A stretch of 6,226 bases of DNA from assembly GCA_964623735.1 (NCBI GenBank), contig CAZUVE010000159.1, positions 1 through 6,226 on the forward strand, given 5' to 3'. Below, piece by piece: positions 1 through 5,980 of the stretch. The stretch comes from SW-9-67-25 sp964623735 (lineage in GTDB: Archaea; Halobacteriota; Halobacteria; Halobacteriales; Haloarculaceae). Every line of letters begins with the position of its first letter. Position 1 is the first letter of the stretch. The position numbers and the translations under genes were made by a program. The notes beneath the pieces are model-generated. The model made no database searches and had not been told where the DNA came from. It was given only the letters and a program-made list of their open reading frames with translations.

Positions 1-146
1 TGCGCGTCTCCAACCGGCTGGCGGACTTCGAGAGCGAGGTCGATCGGTGGCACGTCGACACCGAGAAGCAGACCGACTCCGTCGAGGCCGCCGAGGGCGT
101 CGAGGCGCCCAACACCCAACGGCGCGCCGACTCGAAGACCAACTGA
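1..146 (+). CDS. 3' end of an unrecognised protein gene (partial)
   Basis: The frame read from base 3 is open to a TGA at 144-146 and gives the last 47 residues of a protein that starts outside the window. The visible part begins RVSNRLADFESEVDRW and ends in a hydrophilic tail rich in Glu, Asp, Thr and Gln (…RRADSKTN). It has no membrane segment and no motif I can assign. The codons are strongly G/C-ending, as expected for a real haloarchaeal gene, and the acidic polar tail suits a cytoplasmic soluble C-terminus or the cytoplasmic tail of a membrane protein. The stop is followed by a 152-bp spacer before the next gene, so the two are probably not tightly coupled. The coding call rests on the frame and codon bias; no function is proposed. 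Confidence 0.6.
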   Translation, partial: RVSNRLADFESEVDRWHVDTEKQTDSVEAAEGVEAPNTQRRADSKTN

Positions 147-298
147 GAGGGTCGGTTGTAAGCCATTTCTGGATCGACCGCACGCGTCGTCCGGCCGGTC
201 CGGAACTGACTCGCAACACTGTACGCGAGCCCCGACGGCTGGTTCTGGCGTTGACAGGTGGTGCAACCTCTTTCACGCCCGAGCGAGTTGTCCCGGGT

Positions 299-982
299 AT
301 GCCCCTGGACACCGACCGCGTCGAGACGATCACCGTCGACTCCTACGGGACGCTCGTCGACCCCAGCGCCGCTGAGAGGCGCCTCGAAGCACTCGTCGAC
401 GACCCCGAACCGGTGTCGAACCGCTGGCGCGCGCAGTCGATCGCATACACGATGATCGCAAACCACGTCGACGCCTACCAGCCCTTCTACGAGATGAACC
501 GCGACGCACTCCAGTACGCTCTGGACGCCAGCGGCGTCAACCTCCCGCCCGAGGACCGCGACGAGATACTCGAAGTCTACCACGAGCTCGACGTCTTCGA
601 GGACGTCCGCGACGGGATCGAGCGCCTCCGCGGTGGAGGGTACCCCGTCTACGTGCTCTCGAACGGCAATCCCGAGATGCTCTCCTCGATGGTCGAACAC
701 GCCGACATCGGCGACCTGATCGAGGACACCATCAGCGCCCACGAGATCGAGACGTTCAAGCCCCACTCCTCGCTGTACGAACACGCCGCCGACCGGACCG
801 ACACGCCGGTCGAAAACATCGTCCACGTCGCCGGGCCGGCCTTCGACATCCAGGGCGCCATCCACGCCGGCATGCAGGGCGCGTGGATCGACCGCTACGA
901 CAACCCCTGGGGGGAGTTCGGCGGCGACCCCGACGTCACCATCGAGACGTTCTACGACCTCGCAGAGGAACTTGGCGTCTGA
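299..982 (+). CDS. HAD-superfamily hydrolase, 2-haloacid dehalogenase (type II) subfamily
   Basis: This 227-residue protein has the usual length of the L-2-haloacid dehalogenase branch of the HAD superfamily. Visible motifs, in order: motif I DSYGTLVD with the nucleophile D14 and T18; a WR pair with R44, matching the substrate-carboxylate Arg of the family; a helical cap at about 20-95; motif II LSNGNPEML with S121; motif III FKPHSSLY with K154 and Y160; and motif IV AGPAFDIQGA with D183. Family members hydrolyse C-halogen or phosphate-type bonds through an aspartyl ester intermediate in the cytoplasm. Against Pseudomonas L-DEX, the positions equivalent to Ser175 and Asn177 are Ala178 and Pro180 here, so true haloacid dehalogenase activity is doubtful and another small substrate is possible. 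The ATG at 299 is chosen because motif I then falls at residue 14, as in the family; the open frame extends upstream to 47 but overlaps the preceding gene. I see no clear Shine-Dalgarno, so the mRNA may be leaderless. It converges with the permease operon, 87 bp apart. Confidence 0.9.
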   Translation: MPLDTDRVETITVDSYGTLVDPSAAERRLEALVDDPEPVSNRWRAQSIAYTMIANHVDAYQPFYEMNRDALQYALDASGVNLPPEDRDEILEVYHELDVFEDVRDGIERLRGGGYPVYVLSNGNPEMLSSMVEHADIGDLIEDTISAHEIETFKPHSSLYEHAADRTDTPVENIVHVAGPAFDIQGAIHAGMQGAWIDRYDNPWGEFGGDPDVTIETFYDLAEELGV

Positions 983-1009
983 CAGCCACCGCTGCGAGCC
1001 GTCTCGGGA

Positions 1010-1035
1010 TCGACCGGGCGCCGGCGTGCGGTCGA
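1010..1035. terminator. Possible hairpin between convergent genes
   Basis: A perfect 7-bp inverted repeat (TCGACCG at 1010-1016, CGGTCGA at 1029-1035) with a 12-nt GC-rich loop sits in the 87-bp spacer between the HAD stop and the permease stop. It could fold in transcripts from either side. No T-run follows on either strand, and haloarchaeal termination does not generally need a hairpin, so the role is uncertain. Confidence 0.2.
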
Positions 1036-1069
1036 GGTGCCCGTCGGGGAACGCTCGCGACCCGCGGCG

Positions 1070-1876
1070 TCACGCGTGGAGGAACCGTTCGAGGCCGACC
1101 AGGCGGTCGGCGACGACGATCGCGACGACGGCGACGAAGACGTAGACGCTGGCGACGGCGGCGATCTGTGGGCTGATGTTGCCCCGGATCGCGCCGTAGA
1201 TGGCGACGGGCAGCGTCTCTGTGTCGGTGGTGGTGATGATGAGGCTGACGATGAACTCGTTGAGCGCGAGCATGAACATCAACAGCGCGCCGGAGATGAC
1301 CCCGGGCATCAGCGACGGGAGGGTCACGTGGAGGAACGTCTGGATTTCCTCGGCGCCGAGGCTCCGGGCGGCGTCCTCGAGGGTCGGGTCGAAGGCGTTG
1401 ACGCTGGAGGCGACACTCCAGATCATGAACGGGATGTTGATGATGGTCAGTGCGAGTCCGACGGGCCACAGCTGGTTGATCCAGCCCAGGCGGCCGAAGA
1501 TGATGAGCAACACGAACCCCGAGACCACGAGCGGGACGGTGAATGGCAACAGCAGGTAGATCTGGACGCCGTGCTCGAACCGGATGTCGTAGCGGTTCAG
1601 CCCGAGCGCCGTGGCGACGCCGATGGGGATCGAGATGGCGGTACAGAACGTGGCGACGAACACGCTGTTGACGAACGGCTCGATGTACTGTGGCTCGTCC
1701 AGCAGCGACACGTACCACTTCAGGGAGAGTTCGGTCGGGGGAAAGGAGATGATCTGGTCGGCGCCGAGCGAGACGACGAGGATGATGACCGACGGAAGGA
1801 TCAGGAAGACCAGCTCGAAGAGCGCGAACACGGTCAGGTACGGGTGATCGCCCCCGAACCGGCGCGCGAGGCTCAC
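1070..1876 (-). CDS. ABC transporter permease, PotC-like (second permease subunit)
   Basis: This 268-residue inner-membrane permease of the binding-protein-dependent importer family (BPD_transp_1) has about six hydrophobic segments, near residues 13-37, 68-93, 104-127, 137-157, 193-215 and 238-256. The EAA loop that docks on the ATPase is clear at 167-192: EDAARSLGA, then LPSLMPG. The SLKWYVSLL stretch (51-59) after the first membrane segment, followed by NSVFVA, is typical of PotC-type subunits of spermidine/putrescine importers. The GTG start at 1876-1874 overlaps the stop of the upstream permease in a GTGA tetranucleotide, and a GGGAG Shine-Dalgarno lies 7 nt upstream, so the two are translationally coupled and form a heterodimeric channel. 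The open frame extends upstream through the other permease gene in a different phase, but that part is non-coding shadow. Substrate not determined. Confidence 0.93.
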   Translation of the reverse strand: MSLARRFGGDHPYLTVFALFELVFLILPSVIILVVSLGADQIISFPPTELSLKWYVSLLDEPQYIEPFVNSVFVATFCTAISIPIGVATALGLNRYDIRFEHGVQIYLLLPFTVPLVVSGFVLLIIFGRLGWINQLWPVGLALTIINIPFMIWSVASSVNAFDPTLEDAARSLGAEEIQTFLHVTLPSLMPGVISGALLMFMLALNEFIVSLIITTTDTETLPVAIYGAIRGNISPQIAAVASVYVFVAVVAIVVADRLVGLERFLHA

Positions 1877-2832
1877 GCGTCGTCTCCCTCCGCGCCGAGG
1901 GTCCCGGTGCCGTACACCTGGAACACGACCAGCACGACCAGCGAGGCGACGGCGACGAGCACCAGGCTCAGGACCGCCGCGAACGGGTAGTTCAGCGTGC
2001 CGAACACCTTGTTGTAGATGAAGTTCGCGACGAAGCTGAGTGTCCCGCCGGCCAGCAGGTCGGGGATGGAGTAGTTTGCCATGCAGATGGTGAACACGAC
2101 GATAGTCGCGGCGGTAATTCCGGGGCGCGCGAGCGGCAACACGACGTGCCGGAACGTCTCCCACTGGCTCGCGCCGCAGTTCTTCGCCGCCCGCTCGAGG
2201 TCGGGGTCGATACCCGCCATCGCCGGCGTCAGCATCAACACCGCGAACGGCAGGAGGTACTGCACCAGCCCGATGACGAGCGCGGCGGGCGTTCCGAGGA
2301 TGCTCACCGTGCCGAGCCCGGCACTCGCGAGCACCCAGCTGACGAGGCCGTTCTCCCCCAGGATGATGATCCAGCCGTACGCGCGGATGATGACGCCGGT
2401 GAAGAAGGGGACGAACAGCCCGAACAGCAGCAGGTACCGGAACCGCGGGCGGTCGGTCCGCACGACCAGGTACGCGTACGGCACCGAAAGCACCACACAG
2501 GCGACCGTGACGAGCGCCGAGTACGCTACCGTGCGGAGGAACACCCGGTGAAACGCTGGCGTCTCGAGCAGGCGCTCCCAGTTCGTTAGCGTGTAGTCGT
2601 AGACCAGGATCTCGATCGTGTCGAAAGTCAGGAAGCTGTACCACGTCAGCATGGCCATCCCGACCGCGAGGAAGCTGACCAGCAGGACCCCCGGGAGGAT
2701 CAGCGCGTACCCGAACTTGTCGGAGACGCCCGCGAGACGCACCGGCAACCGCTTTTTGACCGCGATGAGCGCGTCGAGGACACGCCACTTGATCCGCAGG
2801 CCCGCGCGCCGGACCTCCTCAGCGACGCTCAC
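1873..2832 (-). CDS. ABC transporter permease, PotB-like (first permease subunit)
   Basis: This 319-residue membrane permease has a basic, amphipathic cytoplasmic N-terminus of about 40 residues (MSVAEEVRRAGLRIKW…), then about six membrane segments, near 42-66, 99-124, 133-158, 184-206, 239-256 and 285-307. The EAA loop reads ERAAKNCGAS at 213-222 followed by LPLARPG at 232-238. PotB-type signatures are present: RAYGWIIILGENG at 150-162, and NYSIPDLLAGG at 253-263 followed by NYPFAAVLS. It should pair with the PotC-like subunit downstream and pass the ligand delivered by the divergently encoded binding protein. The GTG at 2832-2830 is the only sensible start: there is no in-frame ATG, GTG or TTG between it and the gap, and it yields the usual N-terminal topology. 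A GGGGGCGG stretch just upstream may serve as a weak SD. It is the first visible gene of the - strand operon. Confidence 0.93.
   Translation of the reverse strand: MSVAEEVRRAGLRIKWRVLDALIAVKKRLPVRLAGVSDKFGYALILPGVLLVSFLAVGMAMLTWYSFLTFDTIEILVYDYTLTNWERLLETPAFHRVFLRTVAYSALVTVACVVLSVPYAYLVVRTDRPRFRYLLLFGLFVPFFTGVIIRAYGWIIILGENGLVSWVLASAGLGTVSILGTPAALVIGLVQYLLPFAVLMLTPAMAGIDPDLERAAKNCGASQWETFRHVVLPLARPGITAATIVVFTICMANYSIPDLLAGGTLSFVANFIYNKVFGTLNYPFAAVLSLVLVAVASLVVLVVFQVYGTGTLGAEGDDA
1884..1888 (-). promoter_or_regulatory. Shine-Dalgarno for the second permease
   Basis: GGGAG (within GAGGGAG) on the - strand lies 7 nt before the GTG at 1876, inside the 3' end of the upstream permease gene. It matches the anti-SD complement GGAGG well and decides the GTG start that overlaps the preceding stop. 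Confidence 0.6.
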
Positions 2833-2878
2833 CAGGGTCCGCCCCCTGTGCGCGCCCGGCTGTCCCCGGATATCGGTG

Positions 2879-2892
2879 CGTGAGTGTTCACG
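2879..2892. promoter_or_regulatory. Short dyad CGTGA-N4-TCACG in permease leader
   Basis: A perfect 5+5 inverted repeat with a 4-nt spacer lies 47 bp upstream of the permease start. Its half-site CGTGA recurs at 3113-3117 in the promoter of the binding protein on the other side of the gap. It could be an operator half-site pair. It is short enough to be chance, and no regulator gene is visible. Confidence 0.25.
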
Positions 2893-2916
2893 TCGGTGTA
2901 TGGTTGTTCGCCGACG
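2891..2916. promoter_or_regulatory. Candidate operator: CGTCGG-N14-CCGACG inverted repeat
   Basis: Perfect 6-bp arms (2891-2896 and 2911-2916) flank a 14-bp, relatively A/T-rich centre. The dyad begins about 5 bp downstream of the TATTTT element on the - strand and so covers the predicted transcription start of the permease operon. In archaea, repressors often bind at this place. Operator function is inferred from position and symmetry only. Confidence 0.35.
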
Positions 2917-2920
2917 GGTG

Positions 2921-2926
2921 AAAATA
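2921..2926 (-). promoter_or_regulatory. Candidate TATA element of the permease operon
   Basis: Read on the - strand, the sequence is CTATTTTCACC, the only A/T-rich stretch between the permease start and the gap. A start site about 25 bp downstream would fall near 2896-2900 and leave a leader of roughly 65 nt. The upstream BRE region is only partly visible because the N run begins at 2938. Confidence 0.35.
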
Positions 2927-2937
2927 GTTGCTCCACG

Positions 2938-3037
2938 NNNNNNNNNNNNNNNNNNNNNNNNNNNNNNNNNNNNNNNNNNNNNNNNNNNNNNNNNNNNNNN
3001 NNNNNNNNNNNNNNNNNNNNNNNNNNNNNNNNNNNNN
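2938..3037. other. Assembly gap (100 N)
   Basis: Exactly 100 consecutive N, the conventional placeholder for a scaffold gap of unknown length. It lies between the divergently oriented permease operon and binding-protein gene, so the true promoter spacing, and possibly one or more genes, are unknown here. Any frame crossing it is artificial. Confidence 0.98.
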
Positions 3038-3104
3038 CGGCGCCCCGGGAACGTGTACGTGTCCGACAGAGCCGCGGCAAATGTCCGCCACGACCAACCG
3101 CCGG

Positions 3105-3112
3105 TATAAATA
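3105..3112 (+). promoter_or_regulatory. Upstream candidate TATA box of the binding-protein gene
   Basis: TATAAATA stands out in GC-rich flanks, 55 bp before the ATG at 3167. It would place transcription start near 3135 and give a leader of about 30 nt. Its complement, TATTTATA, is also TATA-like and could serve a - strand transcript into the gap. Confidence 0.5.
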
Positions 3113-3129
3113 CGTGACCGTATGGCGGG

Positions 3130-3142
3130 TTTATTTGTATAT
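3130..3142 (+). promoter_or_regulatory. Proximal candidate TATA region of the binding-protein gene
   Basis: The A/T-rich run TTTATTTGTATAT lies 25-37 bp before the ATG at 3167. An archaeal start site about 26 bp downstream of such an element would fall at about 3157-3166, giving a very short leader or none. This agrees with the absence of a Shine-Dalgarno before that ATG. It competes with the TATAAATA at 3105 as the principal promoter. Confidence 0.45.
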
Positions 3143-3166
3143 CGATGGATAGACACAGAACGAACG

Positions 3167-4399
3167 ATGAGAGACAGCGACAATCGAAACGGCGGGGCCG
3201 GGCGGACAACGCGTAGACAGCTCCTCGCGTCGGCGGGCGCGGCGTCGGTCGTCGCGCTCGCAGGTTGTAGTGGTGGCAACGACGGTAGCAGCGACGGCGA
3301 CGGTGGCAGCGACGGCGACGGTGGCAGCGACGGTGGCAACGACGGTAGCAGCGACGGCGACGGTGGCAGCGACGGCGGCTCGACCGACGGGGAGAGCAGC
3401 GTCCCGGAGAAGCCGGACTCGATAACCGTCCGGGCCTGGGGCGGCGCCTGGCAGGACAACCTCGACCAGTACGTCTCCAAGCCGTTCACCGAGGAGACGG
3501 GCATCCCGGTCGAGTACGACAACTCCACCGAGGACGAGATGCAGGCGAAGATCCGGACCGCGATCAGGCAGGACCGCGAGCCGCCGGTCAACGTCCAGTG
3601 GTCGCTGACGAAGACGAGCTACCAGTCGTACCAGATCGACCTGATGGCGCCGCTGGACACCGAGGTCGTGCCGAACCTCGGGAGCCTGCTGGGGGCCAGC
3701 CAGCCCGACGTCGACGGGCCGGACTGGCCGTTCGTCAACCTCTATTCGTACACGTACGCGCTGACGTACAACACCGACGAGGTGTCCACGGAGCCGGAGT
3801 CGTGGCAGATGTGGTGGGACGAGGGGCTGGAAAACGAGATCGGGCTCTACCCGAGCGGCCACGGCGTGACGCCGGTCATCTCGGAGATGACCGACACCGA
3901 GATGGGCTCCGTCGAGGAGATGGACCCCGTCTGGGAGATGTACCGCGACCTCAAGCCGAACGTGGGCACGATCGGCGAGGACGCCCACCTCACGCAGAAC
4001 CTCCGCCAGGGCGAGGTGTCGATGGCCGTGATGCTCCCGGCGAACATCGTCAACGCACAGGACGATGGCGCGCCCGTCGACTTCACCATCCCCGAGGAGG
4101 GCGCCCGCGCGGGCCGGGACACGATGTGGATCCCCAAAAACCAGGACGAGAGCCACACCTACTGGGGACAGAAGTACGTCAACACCGCCGCCAGCGGCGA
4201 CCACATCGGCCCCTGGTGTGTGAACCTCGGCGTGGCCCCGCTGCACCCCGACGCGGAGATCCCCGGCTGGATGGAGGAGTCGGTCGCCTTCCCGACAAGC
4301 GAGGAGCAGTTCGCGCAGATGATCACCCCCTCGCTGCAGGTCCTGACCGAGCACGAACCCGACTGGGAGAGCCGGGTCAACGAGATCATGGAGGGCTGA
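3167..4399 (+). CDS. Tat-exported lipoprotein, PotD-like ABC solute-binding protein
   Basis: This is a 410-residue extracellular solute-binding protein of the PotD/spermidine-putrescine type. The N-terminus has a twin-arginine signal (TTRRQLLA, R16-R17), a short hydrophobic core and a lipobox LAGC with C34 as the lipidated residue, so the mature protein is expected to be anchored on the outside of the membrane. Residues 35-78 form a Gly/Ser/Asp/Asn linker that tethers the binding domain. The two-lobed domain runs from about 84 to 410: it opens ITVRAWGGAWQDNL and contains YTYALTYNTDEV, DAHLTQNLRQGEVSMAVMLP and the late WCVNLGVAP segment. The ATG at 3167 is chosen because it gives a compact Tat signal with a normal n-region; an upstream in-frame ATG at 3122 overlaps the A/T-rich promoter. 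It presents ligand to the divergently encoded PotB/PotC-like permeases. The ligand is unknown: polyamine is suggested by family but not shown. It ends 9 bp from the stop of convergent hutH. Confidence 0.92.
   Translation: MRDSDNRNGGAGRTTRRQLLASAGAASVVALAGCSGGNDGSSDGDGGSDGDGGSDGGNDGSSDGDGGSDGGSTDGESSVPEKPDSITVRAWGGAWQDNLDQYVSKPFTEETGIPVEYDNSTEDEMQAKIRTAIRQDREPPVNVQWSLTKTSYQSYQIDLMAPLDTEVVPNLGSLLGASQPDVDGPDWPFVNLYSYTYALTYNTDEVSTEPESWQMWWDEGLENEIGLYPSGHGVTPVISEMTDTEMGSVEEMDPVWEMYRDLKPNVGTIGEDAHLTQNLRQGEVSMAVMLPANIVNAQDDGAPVDFTIPEEGARAGRDTMWIPKNQDESHTYWGQKYVNTAASGDHIGPWCVNLGVAPLHPDAEIPGWMEESVAFPTSEEQFAQMITPSLQVLTEHEPDWESRVNEIMEG
3272..3377 (+). repeat. Gly/Ser/Asp linker repeat with a 46-bp perfect direct repeat
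   Basis: Bases 3272-3317 are repeated exactly at 3332-3377, a 60-bp offset, so the copies stay in frame. Shorter 18-bp units coding for GSDGDG occur within and between them. The repeat encodes much of the flexible linker (about residues 36-71) between the lipidated Cys34 and the binding domain. Such in-frame tandem units can change number by replication slippage and alter linker length. Acidic low-complexity linkers are common in haloarchaeal lipoproteins. Confidence 0.9.
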
Positions 4400-4408
4400 C
4401 GGGACCGG

Positions 4409-5980
4409 CTACCGGAGCGGGCCGTCGAGTGCGCCCTCGACGCGGTCGAACAGTCGGTCGGAGGCGATCAGGTCCCGGACGGCCGCGACGTCCTCGCCGA
4501 CCGGCCGGTCCGTCTCGAGGGGCGGGACGTGCTCGCGGACGAGCCTTGCGGCCGCGCCGGTGCCCGCCCCCGGGTCGTGGTCGGCGACGAACTCCAGGGC
4601 CTGTGTCGCGCAGGTCAGCTCCGTCGCCACCGCGTACAGCGCCCCCTCGGCGACCTCGCGGGCCCGCTGTGCGCTCTGTGCGCTCATGCTGACGTGGTCC
4701 TCCTGGTTGCCGCTGACCGGGATGTTGTCCGTCGAGGGCCGCCCGTGCGAGCGCGCCGTGCTCACGAGGTCTGCCGCGGTGTACTGGGCGATCATGTACC
4801 CCGACTCCAGGCCGCTCCCCGCGGTCAGGAACGGCGGGAGGTGGTCCTCCTGGACGTTCGGGTTGAGCATGCGATCGACCCGGCGCTCGGAGATGGCCGC
4901 GAGTTCCGCGAGGGCGCCCGTGACGTAGTCAAGCGGCAGCGCGAGCGGCTCGCCGTGGAAGTTGCCGCCCGAGAGCACGGCGGCGCGGTCGGTCCCGCTG
5001 GCGCGGGCGTCGACGTCCGCCGCGTCGAAGACGAGTGGGTTGTCCGTCGCGCTGTTGAGTTCCGTCTCCACCGCCCCGCGGAGGTGGGCGACGGCGTCGC
5101 GGACGGCGCCGTGGACCTGCGGCAGACACCGGATCGAGTAGGCGTCCTGGACGCGGTCGCAGTTGCGGTGGGACTCGACGATGTCCGAGCCGGCGGTGAG
5201 CGTGCGGACGTTCCGTGCGGCGTCGGCGTGGCCGGCGTGCGGGCGGACCTCCTGGATCCGGGGGTGGGCCGAGGCGGTGGTGCTCATCGTCACCTCCGTC
5301 GTGAGCGCGCCGGCGACGTCGGCCGCCCGGAGCGCGCGTTCCGCGTCCCGGAGGACAAGCGCGGCGAGCCCGACGGTCAGCTGGGTGCCGTTGACCAGCG
5401 CCAGCCCCTCCTTGGCGCGCAACTCCAGGGGCTCGAGCCCCCGCCGCGCGAGCGCCTCGCCGCCGGGGAGGCGGTCACCGTCGACCAGCGCCGCGCCCTC
5501 GCCGATCCCGACCAGCGCGAGGTGGGCCAGCGGCGCGAGGTCGCCGCTGGCGCCGAGGCTGCCTTTCGCCGGGACGACCGGGTGGACACCCTCGTCGACC
5601 ATCGCGACAAGGAGGTCGACGACCTCCTCGCGCACGCCCGAGTACCCCTTCAGGAGGGCGTTGAGGCGCGTGACGAGCATCGCCCGCACCGCCTCCGTCG
5701 GGAGCTCCTCGCCGGTCCCGGCGGCGTGGCTCCGCAGGAGGTTGTGCTGGAGCGTCCCGATCTCGTCGCCGGGGATGCGCTCGCCGACGAGGTCGCCGAA
5801 GCCGGTGTTGACGCCGTAGACCGCCTCGCCCGAGGCGACAACCTCCTCGACGCGCTCGCGCGAGGCCCGGACCCGTTCCCGGGCCGGCCCCGGCACTGTC
5901 AGGCCGGCGCAGTCCCGGGCAACGGCCTCCACGTCGGCGGGCGTCAGCGACTCGCCGTCGACGACCACCTCATCCGGCAC
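4409..5980 (-). CDS. hutH: Histidine ammonia-lyase (histidase)
   Basis: This 523-residue cytoplasmic enzyme deaminates L-histidine to trans-urocanate and ammonia, the first step of the hut pathway. The Ala-Ser-Gly triad that cyclises to the MIO electrophile is A144-S145-G146 in KGSLGASGDLAPLAHL. Other residues align with Pseudomonas putida histidase: Y55 in YGVNTGFG, H85 in LLRSHAAG, N197 in LVNGTQ, Y281 and R284 in QDAYSIRCLPQ, and E427 in GNQEDHVSM. The His at 85 and Glu at 427 favour histidine over tyrosine or phenylalanine as substrate. The length is normal, with no frameshift. The GTG at 5980-5978 is preferred over an upstream ATG at 6013 because an exact GGAGGTG lies 7 nt before it and the protein then starts PDEVVVDGESLTPADV, as expected. 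It overlaps the end of hutI by 11 bp, indicating one operon with coupled translation. Its 3' end converges with the binding-protein gene. Confidence 0.97.
   Translation of the reverse strand: MPDEVVVDGESLTPADVEAVARDCAGLTVPGPARERVRASRERVEEVVASGEAVYGVNTGFGDLVGERIPGDEIGTLQHNLLRSHAAGTGEELPTEAVRAMLVTRLNALLKGYSGVREEVVDLLVAMVDEGVHPVVPAKGSLGASGDLAPLAHLALVGIGEGAALVDGDRLPGGEALARRGLEPLELRAKEGLALVNGTQLTVGLAALVLRDAERALRAADVAGALTTEVTMSTTASAHPRIQEVRPHAGHADAARNVRTLTAGSDIVESHRNCDRVQDAYSIRCLPQVHGAVRDAVAHLRGAVETELNSATDNPLVFDAADVDARASGTDRAAVLSGGNFHGEPLALPLDYVTGALAELAAISERRVDRMLNPNVQEDHLPPFLTAGSGLESGYMIAQYTAADLVSTARSHGRPSTDNIPVSGNQEDHVSMSAQSAQRAREVAEGALYAVATELTCATQALEFVADHDPGAGTGAAARLVREHVPPLETDRPVGEDVAAVRDLIASDRLFDRVEGALDGPLR

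Noticed and set aside
210..229. 5-bp hairpin CTCGC…GCGAG upstream of the HAD gene
   Set aside because: The stem is too short and unsupported by any adjacent signal; no convincing TATA box or Shine-Dalgarno could be placed in the 147-298 spacer either.
171..1016. The 10-mer GGATCGACCG at 171-180, 885-894 and 1007-1016 around the HAD gene
   Set aside because: The middle copy is ordinary coding sequence (Trp-Ile-Asp-Arg), and GATCGACC-type words are frequent in GC-rich haloarchaeal DNA; no wider similarity surrounds the copies, so no insertion or attachment-site duplication is supported.
1037..1990. Long + strand open frame antisense to the permeases
   Set aside because: The translation is low-complexity Asp/Glu/Arg/Gln-rich sequence, the mirror of GC-biased codons on the - strand where a clear permease is encoded; it has no recognisable domain.
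3038..3091. Possible - strand gene start reading MADI… (GTG at 3091) entering the gap, reminiscent of ABC ATPase N-termini
   Set aside because: Only the first four residues are suggestive. The following CRGSVGHVHVPGAP lacks the expected first beta-strand pattern, and any continuation is unsequenced.
3272..3377. CRISPR-like short repeats
   Set aside because: The repeats are contiguous, lack unique spacers, and are in-frame codons of the lipoprotein linker.
2833..3591. Apparent upstream extension of the first permease through the N run
   Set aside because: The frame crosses the unsequenced gap and the antisense of the binding-protein gene; the Ser/Pro/Leu repeats it encodes are the complement of the lipoprotein linker.
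3131..4692. Long frames overlapping the binding protein on both strands
   Set aside because: Both are Arg/Pro/Val-rich shadows of the PotD-like gene, which has a complete Tat lipoprotein signal and binding domain.
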